Shown here: positions 1-7,575 of the stretch, piece after piece | How positions within the stretch are numbered: position 1 is the first letter of the stretch | Layout: every line of letters starts with the position of its first letter | NCBI GenBank assembly: GCA_037892765.1 | Contig: JBBKBW010000039.1 | DNA from: Clostridium_AQ sp900552125 | GTDB lineage: Bacteria > Bacillota_I > Bacilli_A > Erysipelotrichales > Erysipelotrichaceae | Length of the DNA: 25,617 nt | Direction: 5' to 3' (one strand) | The notes under the pieces: model-generated | What the model saw: the letters and a program-made list of their open reading frames with translations, nothing else | The model's database searches: none | Told to the model about the DNA's origin: nothing | Translations under genes and position numbers: made by a program

Positions 1-106
1 GACGTATAACAAGCTGGCGCTCTAATCCACGAACATATAAATCCATTAGTAATTCTCTTTCCTGTTTGTTTAAATGTAATATTCCCTGTAATAAGAAATA
101 TGCTTT
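1..106 (-). other. Out-of-frame continuation of the next gene, partial at window edge
   Basis: Minus-strand frame -1 relative to the 70-390 gene is open from 106 to the window edge. It reads KAYFLLQGILHLNKQERELL and then MDLYVRGLERQLVIR. The phrase with KQERELLMDLYV resembles the C-terminal helical (sigma region 4-like) part of small phage or conjugative-element type regulators, but I cannot name a family. There are two readings. One is a separate gene starting at the ATG at 46, with AGGAAAG about 10 nt upstream. The other is the true C-terminus of the 70-390 gene, cut off by a one-base deletion in the A5 run (minus strand) at 104-108. I favour the second, because the sequence reads as protein before the ATG. 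Confidence 0.4.
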
Positions 107-390
107 TTATCTTGGTCTATCAGTCTTTGTCTTGTTTTTTTCTGCTGCTCCGCTGCTCCTAAAATAGGATTATGATAAAAATCATTTACACCTTTAGAAG
201 CATTCACAACATTTTTTGTATAATGCAGATATTCACATATATCCTCCTCTACTTGCAAATTCTGATTATCTACTCCATATAATGCATTATGTATATAATA
301 CGTTGCTACATGCTTTTTTAAAAAGTTTAAATGTTCTTTCATCACTATAATTGTTTTTTTCTTATCTACACTCAGTTCTTTTTCATTCAT
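70..390 (-). CDS. Hypothetical protein, probably frameshifted near its C-terminus
   Basis: I do not recognise this 106-residue charged, helical protein. It has no signal peptide, no membrane segment and no catalytic motif. A lysine-rich start (NEKELSVDKKK) is followed by amphipathic helices and ends in YYREYYI. GAGG about 7 nt before the ATG supports the start. An alternative frame continues with protein-like sequence from about 106 to the window edge. The present stop at 70-72 may therefore result from loss of one A in the homopolymer at 104-108, and the intact protein would be longer. It is separated from the phosphatase gene upstream by that gene's terminator, so it is probably transcribed on its own. 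Confidence 0.6.
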   Translation of the reverse strand: MNEKELSVDKKKTIIVMKEHLNFLKKHVATYYIHNALYGVDNQNLQVEEDICEYLHYTKNVVNASKGVNDFYHNPILGAAEQQKKTRQRLIDQDKKHISYYREYYI

Positions 391-457
391 AAATTTACCT
401 CACTTACTTTATACATGTATATATACGAACGAAAAAACCAAAACTCCTAAATTTTTT

Positions 458-500
458 AAAAAAAAGACGATTTTTGTCTAATCAAAAATTTCGTCTTTCG
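458..500 (-). terminator. Intrinsic terminator of the phosphatase gene, overlapping its stop codon
   Basis: On the minus strand the arms AAAGACGA and TCGTCTTT are extended by an inner ATTTTTG/CAAAAAT pairing around a short loop, and a T8 tract follows. The TAG stop of the gene (478-480) lies in the loop, and the last codons form the 5' arm. Confidence 0.9.
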
Positions 501-1311
501 AAAATATACTAAATACTATTTCTTTTTGTCTGCCACACTTTTCCCATTGAACCGAATTACCACTGAAATCATACATATTTCCATGTTTCATCTTTCCTAA
601 TATTGCCCCTAATAATATGTCTCGTATGTTTCTAGTATCGGAAAAATAAGCTAATGCATTTCCTTTCATACACTCCAATATTGCATCTGGGCAACCTATA
701 TGATGATAAGAATCATCAATTACAGTAAAACCCTTCTCTTTTAAACGCTCTACAATTGTATCTGATAAACGACTATTCTTATAAATCAGAGCTGGCACTT
801 TATCACTTACATAATCCAATTCTTCTCCATCATCTTCCGTACACATTGCTAAATTATGATAAATTCTACATCCTTTACCTTCTATGTAGCTATATAAACA
901 ATCTCTTTTAGGAAAATATACGATAGCCAACAAAACGTCATGATTATGTAAAACAGCACTGCAGATAGACCATGTATCTTTCTGGGATAAATAATCTAGA
1001 GTCCCATCAATCGGGTCTAATACTAATGTATACGTATAATCATCATTCTTAAAGTGTTGTTTACTGATTGTATCTTCTTCCGCATCTAATGTGAACATAT
1101 CCTTGTATTCAGGCAGAAGAGACTGTAAAAGAATCTCCTGAACGATTTCATCTGCTTTTGTTTTTGCTTCTCGCATTCGACGATGATAGTCATCTTCATT
1201 TTCAATAATATCTACTTTTTTACCTTCATTCACAATATCTTCCTGTAGCATATTTGCTACAATTCCAGCAGTACGACTTGCTTGAAATAAACGTCGATAG
1301 ATTTCTAACAT
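478..1311 (-). CDS. Inositol monophosphatase family protein
   Basis: A 277-residue cytosolic Mg2+-dependent phosphatase of the IMPase/FBPase/CysQ superfamily. The metal-binding signature is clear: acidic DAEED at 76-80 in place of the usual GEE, then DPIDGT at 99-104. The family's second motif (WDxAAG) is degenerate here, RNIRDILLGA, but keeps its aspartate at 231. Length is normal for the family. Substrate cannot be read: inositol monophosphate, 3'-phosphoadenosine 5'-phosphate and sugar phosphates are all possible. GAGAGGAA about 7 nt before the ATG supports the start. It is probably monocistronic, flanked by the terminator of the ABC operon upstream and its own terminator downstream. The family call is firm; the reaction is not assigned. 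Confidence 0.88.
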   Translation of the reverse strand: MLEIYRRLFQASRTAGIVANMLQEDIVNEGKKVDIIENEDDYHRRMREAKTKADEIVQEILLQSLLPEYKDMFTLDAEEDTISKQHFKNDDYTYTLVLDPIDGTLDYLSQKDTWSICSAVLHNHDVLLAIVYFPKRDCLYSYIEGKGCRIYHNLAMCTEDDGEELDYVSDKVPALIYKNSRLSDTIVERLKEKGFTVIDDSYHHIGCPDAILECMKGNALAYFSDTRNIRDILLGAILGKMKHGNMYDFSGNSVQWEKCGRQKEIVFSIFSKDEIFD

Positions 1312-1367
1312 ACTAACATTCCTCTCTTTTTATAAAGCATATCACGAATTATCAGGAATGAAAACAT

Positions 1368-1397
1368 GAAAAAAAGCCAATCCCTTAGGACTGGCTG
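1368..1397 (-). terminator. Terminator of the lysine ABC transporter operon
   Basis: On the minus strand AGCCAGTCC pairs with GGATTGGCT (one G-U pair) around TAAG, followed by T7. The TAA stop of the ATPase gene (1385-1387) lies in the loop. Confidence 0.9.
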
Positions 1398-2131
1398 ATA
1401 CGATAACGCTTCAAGAATTCTTTTGTACGTTCCTGTTTAGGATTCTCAAAGATTTCCTGTGGAGTACCTTCTTCCGCGATAACTCCTTTATCCATAAATA
1501 CAACTCTTGTACTTACATCATGAGCAAACTGCATTTCATGTGTTACTACGATCATAGTTAATCCATCTTTTGCTAAATCCTGCATTACATCAAGAACTCC
1601 TCCTACCATTTCTGGGTCAAGAGCACTTGTAGGTTCATCAAACAATAATACTTCAGGATCCATACATAATGCACGAGCAATCGCAACACGCTGTTTCTGT
1701 CCTCCTGATAATTGCATAGAACTAGAATGAGCAAAAGCTTCCATACCTACTTTCTTCAAGTAATGCATTGCTTTTTCTTTTGCTTCTTCTTTACTGCGTT
1801 TTAAGACTTTAACCTGACCGATCATACAGTTTTCTAATACTGTTTTATTGTTAAAGAGATTGAATGACTGAAATACCATACCAACATGTGTACGATGTTC
1901 ATTGATATTCAATTCACCTTTTAGGATATCTTTGCCATGGTAAAGAATTTCCCCTGCATCTGGTGTCTCTAACAAATTAATACAGCGTAATAAAGTTGAT
2001 TTTCCACTTCCACTAGAACCGATAATGGTAATTACTTCACCTTTATCACAATGAAAGTCAATATCATTTAACACTTCTAAAGAACCAAAGTGTTTCTTTA
2101 AATGGCGAATTTCAATTAAACTATTCATCAT
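1385..2131 (-). CDS. Polar amino acid ABC transporter ATP-binding protein (lysine importer)
   Basis: A 248-residue ABC ATPase of the GlnQ/HisP/ArtP polar amino acid uptake class. Visible motifs are Walker A GSSGSGKST (38-46), signature LSGGQ (141-145), Walker B with catalytic Glu VLLFDE (161-166), D-loop SALD and switch His in VVTHEM (about 198). It couples ATP hydrolysis to import through the permease encoded just upstream, whose TGA stop overlaps this start by 4 bp. That implies translational coupling. Two ATG codons stand in tandem at 2131 and 2128; the first gives the overlap. It is the last gene of a three-gene operon behind a lysine riboswitch, so lysine is the likely substrate. By homology alone I would only say polar amino acid. 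Confidence 0.95.
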   Translation of the reverse strand: MMNSLIEIRHLKKHFGSLEVLNDIDFHCDKGEVITIIGSSGSGKSTLLRCINLLETPDAGEILYHGKDILKGELNINEHRTHVGMVFQSFNLFNNKTVLENCMIGQVKVLKRSKEEAKEKAMHYLKKVGMEAFAHSSSMQLSGGQKQRVAIARALCMDPEVLLFDEPTSALDPEMVGGVLDVMQDLAKDGLTMIVVTHEMQFAHDVSTRVVFMDKGVIAEEGTPQEIFENPKQERTKEFLKRYRISQS

Positions 2132-2907
2132 AATGTACTACCTTGCCTTTCTAATGGAACTGTAGAAGAAGATGGTCCAGATGTTTTCGTCATATTCATA
2201 CGACCTTCAATATAAGATAATATCTGTGTTACTATTGTAGTTAATAGTAAATAAATTAAAGCAGAAATTAAGAAGGTAGGAACATAAAGCATAACTGATC
2301 CAGCAACGGAACTTGTTTGGAAGTACACTTCAATTACTCCGATAACATTTAACATAGAACTATCTTTAATATTTACGATAAATTCATTACCAATAGATGG
2401 GAAAGCATTACGTATTGCCTGAGGCAGGATAATGCTCATCATAGTCTGTGTTGATGTCATACCCAAACTTCTAGCTGCTTCATATTGTCCTTTATCAATA
2501 GACTGTATACCAGAACGTACGATTTCTGCCATATACGCACCTGTATTTACAGAAATAATCACGATACCTGCTACTACCGGTGTCCAGTTTAGAATAGATC
2601 TTAAACTATGATAGATAATCATAGCCTGCACCATCATTGGAGTACCACGGAAAATCCATACATAGAACCCTACGAACAAATGCATTATTTTCTTTAAAAC
2701 CTTTACTGGCATTGCATCACGTTCTTCGATTTTAACCGCACGCATGCCTCCTAATAACAACCCTATTAACAACCCTATTAAAGTACCACAAACTGCTAAT
2801 AGTAATGTAATTTTAATTCCATACCAAAATAACTGCCAGTTATTTTCAAATATCCATAAAGCTTGCTGGAAAACTCCATCTGGCTTTGTAGATGCTAATA
2901 TCAACAT
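2128..2907 (-). CDS. Polar amino acid ABC transporter permease (lysine importer)
   Basis: A 259-residue membrane permease of the HisM/GlnP type with about five membrane segments. The EAA loop that docks on the ATPase is clear: EAARSLG at about 143-149, followed by LPQAIRNAFPSIGNE. The region near FRGTPMMVQ is also typical of the class. It lies between the binding protein (gap 18 nt) and the ATPase (4-bp overlap). Only one permease gene is present, so it probably forms a homodimer. Substrate is inferred from the lysine riboswitch that leads the operon. The C-terminal tail after the last membrane segment (NMTKTSGPSSSTVPLERQG) is polar and unremarkable. Confidence 0.95.
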   Translation of the reverse strand: MLILASTKPDGVFQQALWIFENNWQLFWYGIKITLLLAVCGTLIGLLIGLLLGGMRAVKIEERDAMPVKVLKKIMHLFVGFYVWIFRGTPMMVQAMIIYHSLRSILNWTPVVAGIVIISVNTGAYMAEIVRSGIQSIDKGQYEAARSLGMTSTQTMMSIILPQAIRNAFPSIGNEFIVNIKDSSMLNVIGVIEVYFQTSSVAGSVMLYVPTFLISALIYLLLTTIVTQILSYIEGRMNMTKTSGPSSSTVPLERQGSTL

Positions 2908-2925
2908 ATACTTTTATCTCCTATC

Positions 2926-3750
2926 TTATTCAGGCTGACTATCTCTAGCTTCACTCATCCATTGATTTCTTGTATCAGTAGAAATGTTATCTAATGCTTT
3001 CTGTACCTGATTAAAGAATTCAGAATCACGGCTACCTTCTTTTAAACCAATAGAAACAGATGTATCGATATCAAAGCCTTTACCTTCATCAAAATGAACA
3101 ATTGTTAAATCATCATTTGCTTCCACTACACCTTCTGCTACTGGAAGTTCAGCTGTAATACCATCTACTTCTTTACTCTGTAAAGATACGACCATTTCTG
3201 GATAAGTAGCTTTTGGAGTCACATGGTTAACACCTTTGATTTGATCAATTACAGTGTCGTAGTTTGTATTTTTCTGTCCTATTACATTCATACCGCTAAA
3301 CTGTTGAATATCTGTAAATTTTTCTGCTTTATCACCCTTACGAACGATCATAACCATTTCAGATTCATAATAAGGAGTTGTAAAATCAATACCATTTTCA
3401 CGAGTTTCATCAGCTGTCATACCTGCAATGATTGCATCAATTTCACCTGATTCAAGGGCAGGCTGTAAACCATCCCAAGCAATTTTCTTAATTACGATTT
3501 CACGATCTAATTCATCCGCAATTTGACGTGCTACACGAACATCGTATCCATCACAATATCCTGCACCACCTAAAGAAACACTTGTATCTGTCTGTTCATT
3601 TGTCTGCCAGTTAAATGGTGCATAGTTACATTCCATACCTACTGTAAAAGTTTCTTTTCCTGTATTTTTAGAAACCTCTGCTTCATCTGAACTTCCACAA
3701 CCTGTTAATACTAAAGCTAATGTACATACTGCTGTTAATAATTTTTTCAT
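2926..3750 (-). CDS. Amino acid (lysine) ABC transporter substrate-binding lipoprotein
   Basis: A 274-residue extracytoplasmic solute-binding protein of family 3 (SBP_bac_3). The signal peptide MKKLLTAVCTLALV ends in lipobox LTGC, with the lipidated Cys at 18. The mature protein starts with a short flexible Ser/Asp/Glu linker. The conserved ligand-site pattern TADETRENGIDFTTPYY (about 112-128) includes the Arg (117) that in this family binds the amino acid alpha-carboxylate. An insertion with Cys41 and Cys66 (CNYAPFNW and GYCDGYD) could form a disulfide. It is the first gene after the lysine riboswitch, and the leader is about 250 nt. It delivers the ligand to the permease/ATPase encoded downstream. 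Lysine specificity rests on the riboswitch. Confidence 0.94.
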   Translation of the reverse strand: MKKLLTAVCTLALVLTGCGSSDEAEVSKNTGKETFTVGMECNYAPFNWQTNEQTDTSVSLGGAGYCDGYDVRVARQIADELDREIVIKKIAWDGLQPALESGEIDAIIAGMTADETRENGIDFTTPYYESEMVMIVRKGDKAEKFTDIQQFSGMNVIGQKNTNYDTVIDQIKGVNHVTPKATYPEMVVSLQSKEVDGITAELPVAEGVVEANDDLTIVHFDEGKGFDIDTSVSIGLKEGSRDSEFFNQVQKALDNISTDTRNQWMSEARDSQPE

Positions 3751-3790
3751 TTTCTTTGCCCTCTTTCTATAAATAAATCTTACATATCAG

Positions 3791-3814
3791 AAAAAAGTCG
3801 TGCTATTACACGAC
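3791..3814 (-). terminator. Riboswitch-controlled terminator (attenuator)
   Basis: On the minus strand GTCGTG-TAATAG-CACGAC is followed by T6. The loop and part of the arm (GTAATAGC, 3802-3809) are exactly complementary to GCTATTAC at 3835-3842, the 3' side of the aptamer's basal stem. This gives a competing antiterminator. Confidence 0.9.
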
Positions 3815-3828
3815 TCATGAATTTCGAT

Positions 3829-3995
3829 TGAGTAGTAATAGCTCCTCTTCTTAACGAAGGAGTGCCATGAGTATTTCCCATGACCCCAGACATGCATCCG
3901 CCAATGCAATATCTTCGGCGATGGTTACCTTTCAAAGCTTTCTTCGTCCGCCGACTCCAGCTCCTACTCTGATGCATCGCTGCCTCTATACGATT
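3829..3995 (-). promoter_or_regulatory. Lysine riboswitch (L-box)
   Basis: The minus strand carries the L-box landmarks in order: ATAGAGGCAGCGATGCATCA, AGTAGGAGCTGGAG, GAAAGGTAACCATCGCCGAAG (the core CGCCGAAG is at 3913-3920), TCTGGGG, then GGAGCTATTAC closing the basal stem. With lysine bound, GTATAG pairs with CTATTAC (one bulged T), the antiterminator strand is masked and the terminator at 3791-3814 can form. Without lysine, GCTATTAC pairs with GTAATAGC and the transporter genes are transcribed. It is classed from remembered consensus, not by a covariance search. Confidence 0.92.
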
Positions 3996-4009
3996 TTTCT
4001 GTTGTTTGT

Positions 4010-4038
4010 ATATTATCGCATTCTTTATGAAATGTCAA
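4010..4038 (-). promoter_or_regulatory. SigA-type promoter of the lysine transporter operon
   Basis: On the minus strand, -35 TTGACA (4038-4033), a 17-nt spacer and -10 TAATAT (4015-4010). Transcription should start near 4003, just upstream of the riboswitch. Confidence 0.88.
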
Positions 4039-4067
4039 CACTTTTATCAAATATTTTCATGAAACAT

Positions 4068-4511
4068 TTACATTTTCCTTCTCATTTCTTTCTTTTGCCA
4101 TATTTTAAACATAAAATATAATACCAACAATCCTATACAAGCCCCAATAGTATCCATCAGTACATCTTTTATCTGTCCGCTTCTTCCTGCCACAAATAAC
4201 TGATGAAACTCATCTGTTGCGGCATAAAAGCTAGTGGTAATCAATGCATATAATAGCCATTTCTTCTTTCCATATGCTTCATAACACAATCCCAAAAGAA
4301 TAGCTAATACAGCATACTCACTCATATGTGCAGCTTTACGAACTATAAAACTAACCGTATCTTCTGATAGTCCTACAAATAAGAAAGGCTTTAATATATA
4401 TACAAAAAAATCACTCATTTCCTGTGATTCATCTGCCACCTGTGCAGAAAACCAGAATATTACTGCCATCCAAAAAATGCACAGAATAAGATATATATGT
4501 TTCTTTTTCAT
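4068..4511 (-). CDS. VanZ family membrane protein
   Basis: A 147-residue protein with four predicted membrane segments. It has the VanZ-like pattern: FWFSAQ after the first segment, RKAAHMSEYAVLAILL in the middle, and the conserved DEFHQLFVAGRSGQIKDVLMDTIGACIG. In Tn1546, VanZ gives low-level teicoplanin resistance by an unknown mechanism. Chromosomal VanZ-like proteins are common in Firmicutes and mostly of unknown role, so no resistance should be inferred. AGGTGAT lies 4 nt before the ATG, and a TATAAT -10 at 4534-4529 without a clear -35 suggests its own promoter. I see no terminator between it and the lysine operon promoter, so some read-through into the riboswitch region is possible. Confidence 0.88.
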   Translation of the reverse strand: MKKKHIYLILCIFWMAVIFWFSAQVADESQEMSDFFVYILKPFLFVGLSEDTVSFIVRKAAHMSEYAVLAILLGLCYEAYGKKKWLLYALITTSFYAATDEFHQLFVAGRSGQIKDVLMDTIGACIGLLVLYFMFKIWQKKEMRRKM

Positions 4512-4559
4512 CTTATCACCTGTGCATCATTATATAGGAACAAACCAAAAAAATCTAGT

Positions 4560-5852
4560 TTATTGTATTTTTTCTACCGTATCAAAACGATAGCCTAAAT
4601 CTAACATACTTTGTACAAATTCATCCATTGCCTCATAATTCCCTTTATTATTAGGATGAAGCAGATAAATTGCCCCCTCATGATAATGCTTCATCATTGT
4701 ATCGAATGCCTCATTTCTTGGCACATCATGCATGAAATCAAAATAGGCATGACTCCAGAAATAATTTCGATAACCTAAATCCTGTACAATCTTCATAGCA
4801 CGTTCACTACTTCCTCCCTTAGGGAAACGAAAAACTTTTTCCATCGGCTCTCCAACAACCTGCATGTAAGTTTTTTCAGTTTCTGTTATTTCTAACACAA
4901 ACTTATCAATACTATTTGCATTCGCAAGTGTTGTCATATCATAATGATGCCAGCTATGATTCCCAATTACATTGCCATCCTTTACTAATTCTCTAATAAA
5001 TTCTGCCTCACTTTTAATATAATTTCTTGTAAGAAAATAGGTTGCTGTTACATTATGTTTTTTCAATACTTCCGCAATTTCTTTAATATACGTTATCTCG
5101 CTACCACCCTCATCAAAAGTAAGATAAATCACCTTTTCTTCTGGTCCCTGCATAAAAGATGCATACTTTTTTAAATATTCTTCATCTAATGCACCCGTAG
5201 TCCTTTGATGATCTTCACTTTTACGAAACCACCACTCTTCCATCTCATTATCATAGCTATCATGATTATAATATACTTTTGTGTTTGTAGGATCTTTACA
5301 TACTTCTACCTGACGCTGTACCTTTTGTATATTTCCGCTTTTATCTTCTACAATATACGTCAAAATATATGTTCCTGTTTTAGCTGTATCAACTTTTCCT
5401 TCTATTTTAACTTGGTCTGCTAGATCATGATCCACATTATCTTTCACTTCATAACCAGGTTCTTCATACTCTTCCCCTTCAAAAATACGAATCAGATTGC
5501 CTTGTGTTAGATTAATATTAGGCGATATCTTATCAACTACTTTTACTGTACGCTTCACTTCTTTTTTATAGTTATCTAATGAATACGTAATCGTATACGT
5601 ACCTAATTCTTCTAAATTTACATCCTGTTCTACAGTTATTTGCTCACTATAGTCTGAAAAACGATATCGTGCTTTCACACCTGGATCTTGAAAATTAGTA
5701 TGAACTTCTACTTCCATAACATTTTCACCCTTTAATTCTAATAAGGGCACAAATAAGCCATTAAAGAAAAGCAATTTTATAAGAAAAGCAAGTATTACTA
5801 ATCCAATTCCACATAGACAACTATACAGAATTAATTTAAAACGTTTTGACAT
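4560..5852 (-). CDS. Membrane-anchored PdaA-like polysaccharide deacetylase with Ig-like (DUF5011-type) repeats
   Basis: A 430-residue protein. A membrane anchor (about 8-30) is followed by two Ig-like repeats of DUF5011 type (about 36-106 and 109-185; the second has EGEEYEEPGYEVKDN and GTYILTYIVEDKSGN), then a NodB carbohydrate-esterase family 4 domain (about 238-428). The NodB motifs are TFDEGG (245-250), zinc-type HSWHH (H299 and H303), RFPKG (342-346), and LLHP near 397-400. The layout follows PdaA, which deacetylates N-acetylmuramic acid in Bacillus cortex peptidoglycan. The usual second Asp (TFDDG) is Glu here, which PdaA-like enzymes tolerate in variant forms. It probably acts outside the membrane on peptidoglycan. 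GAGGTGA 5 nt before the ATG fixes the start. Exact substrate is unknown. Confidence 0.9.
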   Translation of the reverse strand: MSKRFKLILYSCLCGIGLVILAFLIKLLFFNGLFVPLLELKGENVMEVEVHTNFQDPGVKARYRFSDYSEQITVEQDVNLEELGTYTITYSLDNYKKEVKRTVKVVDKISPNINLTQGNLIRIFEGEEYEEPGYEVKDNVDHDLADQVKIEGKVDTAKTGTYILTYIVEDKSGNIQKVQRQVEVCKDPTNTKVYYNHDSYDNEMEEWWFRKSEDHQRTTGALDEEYLKKYASFMQGPEEKVIYLTFDEGGSEITYIKEIAEVLKKHNVTATYFLTRNYIKSEAEFIRELVKDGNVIGNHSWHHYDMTTLANANSIDKFVLEITETEKTYMQVVGEPMEKVFRFPKGGSSERAMKIVQDLGYRNYFWSHAYFDFMHDVPRNEAFDTMMKHYHEGAIYLLHPNNKGNYEAMDEFVQSMLDLGYRFDTVEKIQ

Positions 5853-5911
5853 AAGTTCACCTCATCTATAAACAGAATATGAAACTGATTAATGAGGTAT
5901 GCATAAATACT

Positions 5912-5957
5912 AAAAAAGATTCCAAAATCCATTGTAAAAACAATAAATTCTGAAATC
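5912..5957 (-). terminator. Terminator of the FAD oxidoreductase gene (end of the mur cluster)
   Basis: On the minus strand the arm beginning GATTTCAGAATTTATTG pairs with CAATGGATTTTGGAATC around TTTTTA, using several G-U pairs, and T6 follows. It is weaker than the others in the window because of the wobble pairs. Confidence 0.7.
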
Positions 5958-5964
5958 TCATATT

Positions 5965-7563
5965 TTACTTAACTTTTTCGCAAAAAAACTCTTGAATAAT
6001 CTGTTCTGCACAGCGTATTCCATCAATAGCAGCTGATACAATGCCACCCGCAAAGCCGGCACCTTCTCCACATGGATATAAACCTTCTAAGTTTATACTT
6101 TGTAAATTATCTTTAGTACGATTTATACGAATTGGTGAACTGCTTCGAGTTTCTACTCCTGTAAGCACTGCGTCATCATAGGCAAAGCCCTTTAATTTAT
6201 GATCCAACGCAATAATTGCTTCTTCCATTGCACTTGTAATATATTCTGGTAATATTTCATGAAGATCACAAGGAGTAACTCCTAAAGCATAACTTGGTTT
6301 TACCTTCCCCATGGCTATGCTTGCCTGATGATTTAAGAAATCTTTTACTAATTGTGCAGGTGCTTTATAATTACCACCGCCTAATTGGAATGCTTTTCTC
6401 TCAAGTTCTTCCTGATATACTATACCATCCATTGGATGTTCTCCAAAATCTTCTGGTCGAACCTGCACTAATAACGCACTGTTCGCATTCTCTTTATCAC
6501 GAGCATGCTCACTCATTCCATTCACAACAACTCCGCCTTCAATAGAAGAAGATGGAACGACTGTTCCTCCTGGACACATGCAGAAAGTATATACTCCTCT
6601 TCCATTGCGGGCAGAATGTGTAAGACGATATTCTGCAGCGGATAGTCTTGGATGATTCGCAAACTGTTTAAATTGTGCCTTATTGATCAAAGATTGCGGA
6701 TGTTCAATACGAGCTCCAATTGCAAATGCTTTTGCCTCCATTGCAATACCTTTTTCATATAAGAAGCGATAGGTATCTCTTGCGCTATGACCAATCGCAA
6801 GAATTACCTGATCTGTTGCGATTTCTTCATTATCATTCACAACAATGCCACAAAGCTTTCCATCTTTAATCTTTAAATCCGTAAGCTGGCTTTGAAAACG
6901 CACTTCACCGCCTAAAGAAATAATTTCATCACGTAATTGTTTCACAATATCTCTTAATAAGTCTGTTCCTATATGAGGGTGAGCCATATAAAGAATATCT
7001 TTTGGTGCACCAAAATGAACCAGTTCTTCCAATACTTTATGTACTCTTAGATCTTTTGAGCGTGCTGTCAGTTTTCCATCAGAAAAAGTCCCGGCTCCAC
7101 CTTCTCCAAACTGTACATTACTGCATGGATTTAACTTCCCGCTATGCCAGAATTCTTCTACACTTTTAACACGCTGTTCAACACATTCTCCACGTTCAAT
7201 AACCAAAGGACAATAACCCATTTGTGCTAATATTAAAGCCGCAAACATACCAGCTGGTCCAAATCCCACAACAACAGGACGATGAGCTAATTGTTTCTTT
7301 CCTGGTTCTGGATATGTATAATGATATTCTTTCACACGTGTTAATTTAGGATTATGACGAAGAACCTGTTCTTCATGTTTTACCTTACAGTCTATACAAT
7401 AAGTAAAATGAATATCTGCTATCTTTCTAGCATCTAAACTCTCTTTTACTACTCTCCATGATATTAAATCTTCTTTTGAAATGCGTAACTTCTTAATGAT
7501 TTTTTTTGGTAAATCATCTAACGTTTCATCTAAAGTTAATTTTATTTCTTGTATTCGAATCAT
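5965..7563 (-). CDS. FAD-dependent oxidoreductase of the COG2509 type
   Basis: A 532-residue soluble flavoprotein of the 'uncharacterized FAD-dependent dehydrogenase' group common in Firmicutes. An N-terminal RNA-binding-like alpha/beta segment (1-75) precedes the FAD Rossmann motif VVVGFGPAGMFAAL (97-110) and IERGE (122-126). Then come the group's hallmark QFGEGGAGTFSDGKLTAR (151-168) and a C-terminal FAD-contact motif GLYPCGEGAGFAGGIVSAA (about 493-511). Substrate and electron acceptor are unknown. The gene follows the membrane acyltransferase by 12 nt, so it is co-transcribed with the distal part of the cell-wall cluster. That may be positional only. AGGTGATGAA immediately precedes the ATG. 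Confidence 0.88.
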   Translation of the reverse strand: MIRIQEIKLTLDETLDDLPKKIIKKLRISKEDLISWRVVKESLDARKIADIHFTYCIDCKVKHEEQVLRHNPKLTRVKEYHYTYPEPGKKQLAHRPVVVGFGPAGMFAALILAQMGYCPLVIERGECVEQRVKSVEEFWHSGKLNPCSNVQFGEGGAGTFSDGKLTARSKDLRVHKVLEELVHFGAPKDILYMAHPHIGTDLLRDIVKQLRDEIISLGGEVRFQSQLTDLKIKDGKLCGIVVNDNEEIATDQVILAIGHSARDTYRFLYEKGIAMEAKAFAIGARIEHPQSLINKAQFKQFANHPRLSAAEYRLTHSARNGRGVYTFCMCPGGTVVPSSSIEGGVVVNGMSEHARDKENANSALLVQVRPEDFGEHPMDGIVYQEELERKAFQLGGGNYKAPAQLVKDFLNHQASIAMGKVKPSYALGVTPCDLHEILPEYITSAMEEAIIALDHKLKGFAYDDAVLTGVETRSSSPIRINRTKDNLQSINLEGLYPCGEGAGFAGGIVSAAIDGIRCAEQIIQEFFCEKVK

Positions 7564-7575
7564 TTCATCACCTGC

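Noticed and set aside
3780..4121. ORFs on both strands across the lysine transporter leader
   Set aside because: They coincide with the lysine riboswitch and promoter; the reading frames are incidental to conserved RNA structure.
4068..4511. VanZ-family gene as evidence of teicoplanin resistance
   Set aside because: Chromosomal VanZ-like proteins are widespread without known resistance; it is not adjacent to the VanG/VanT-like genes.
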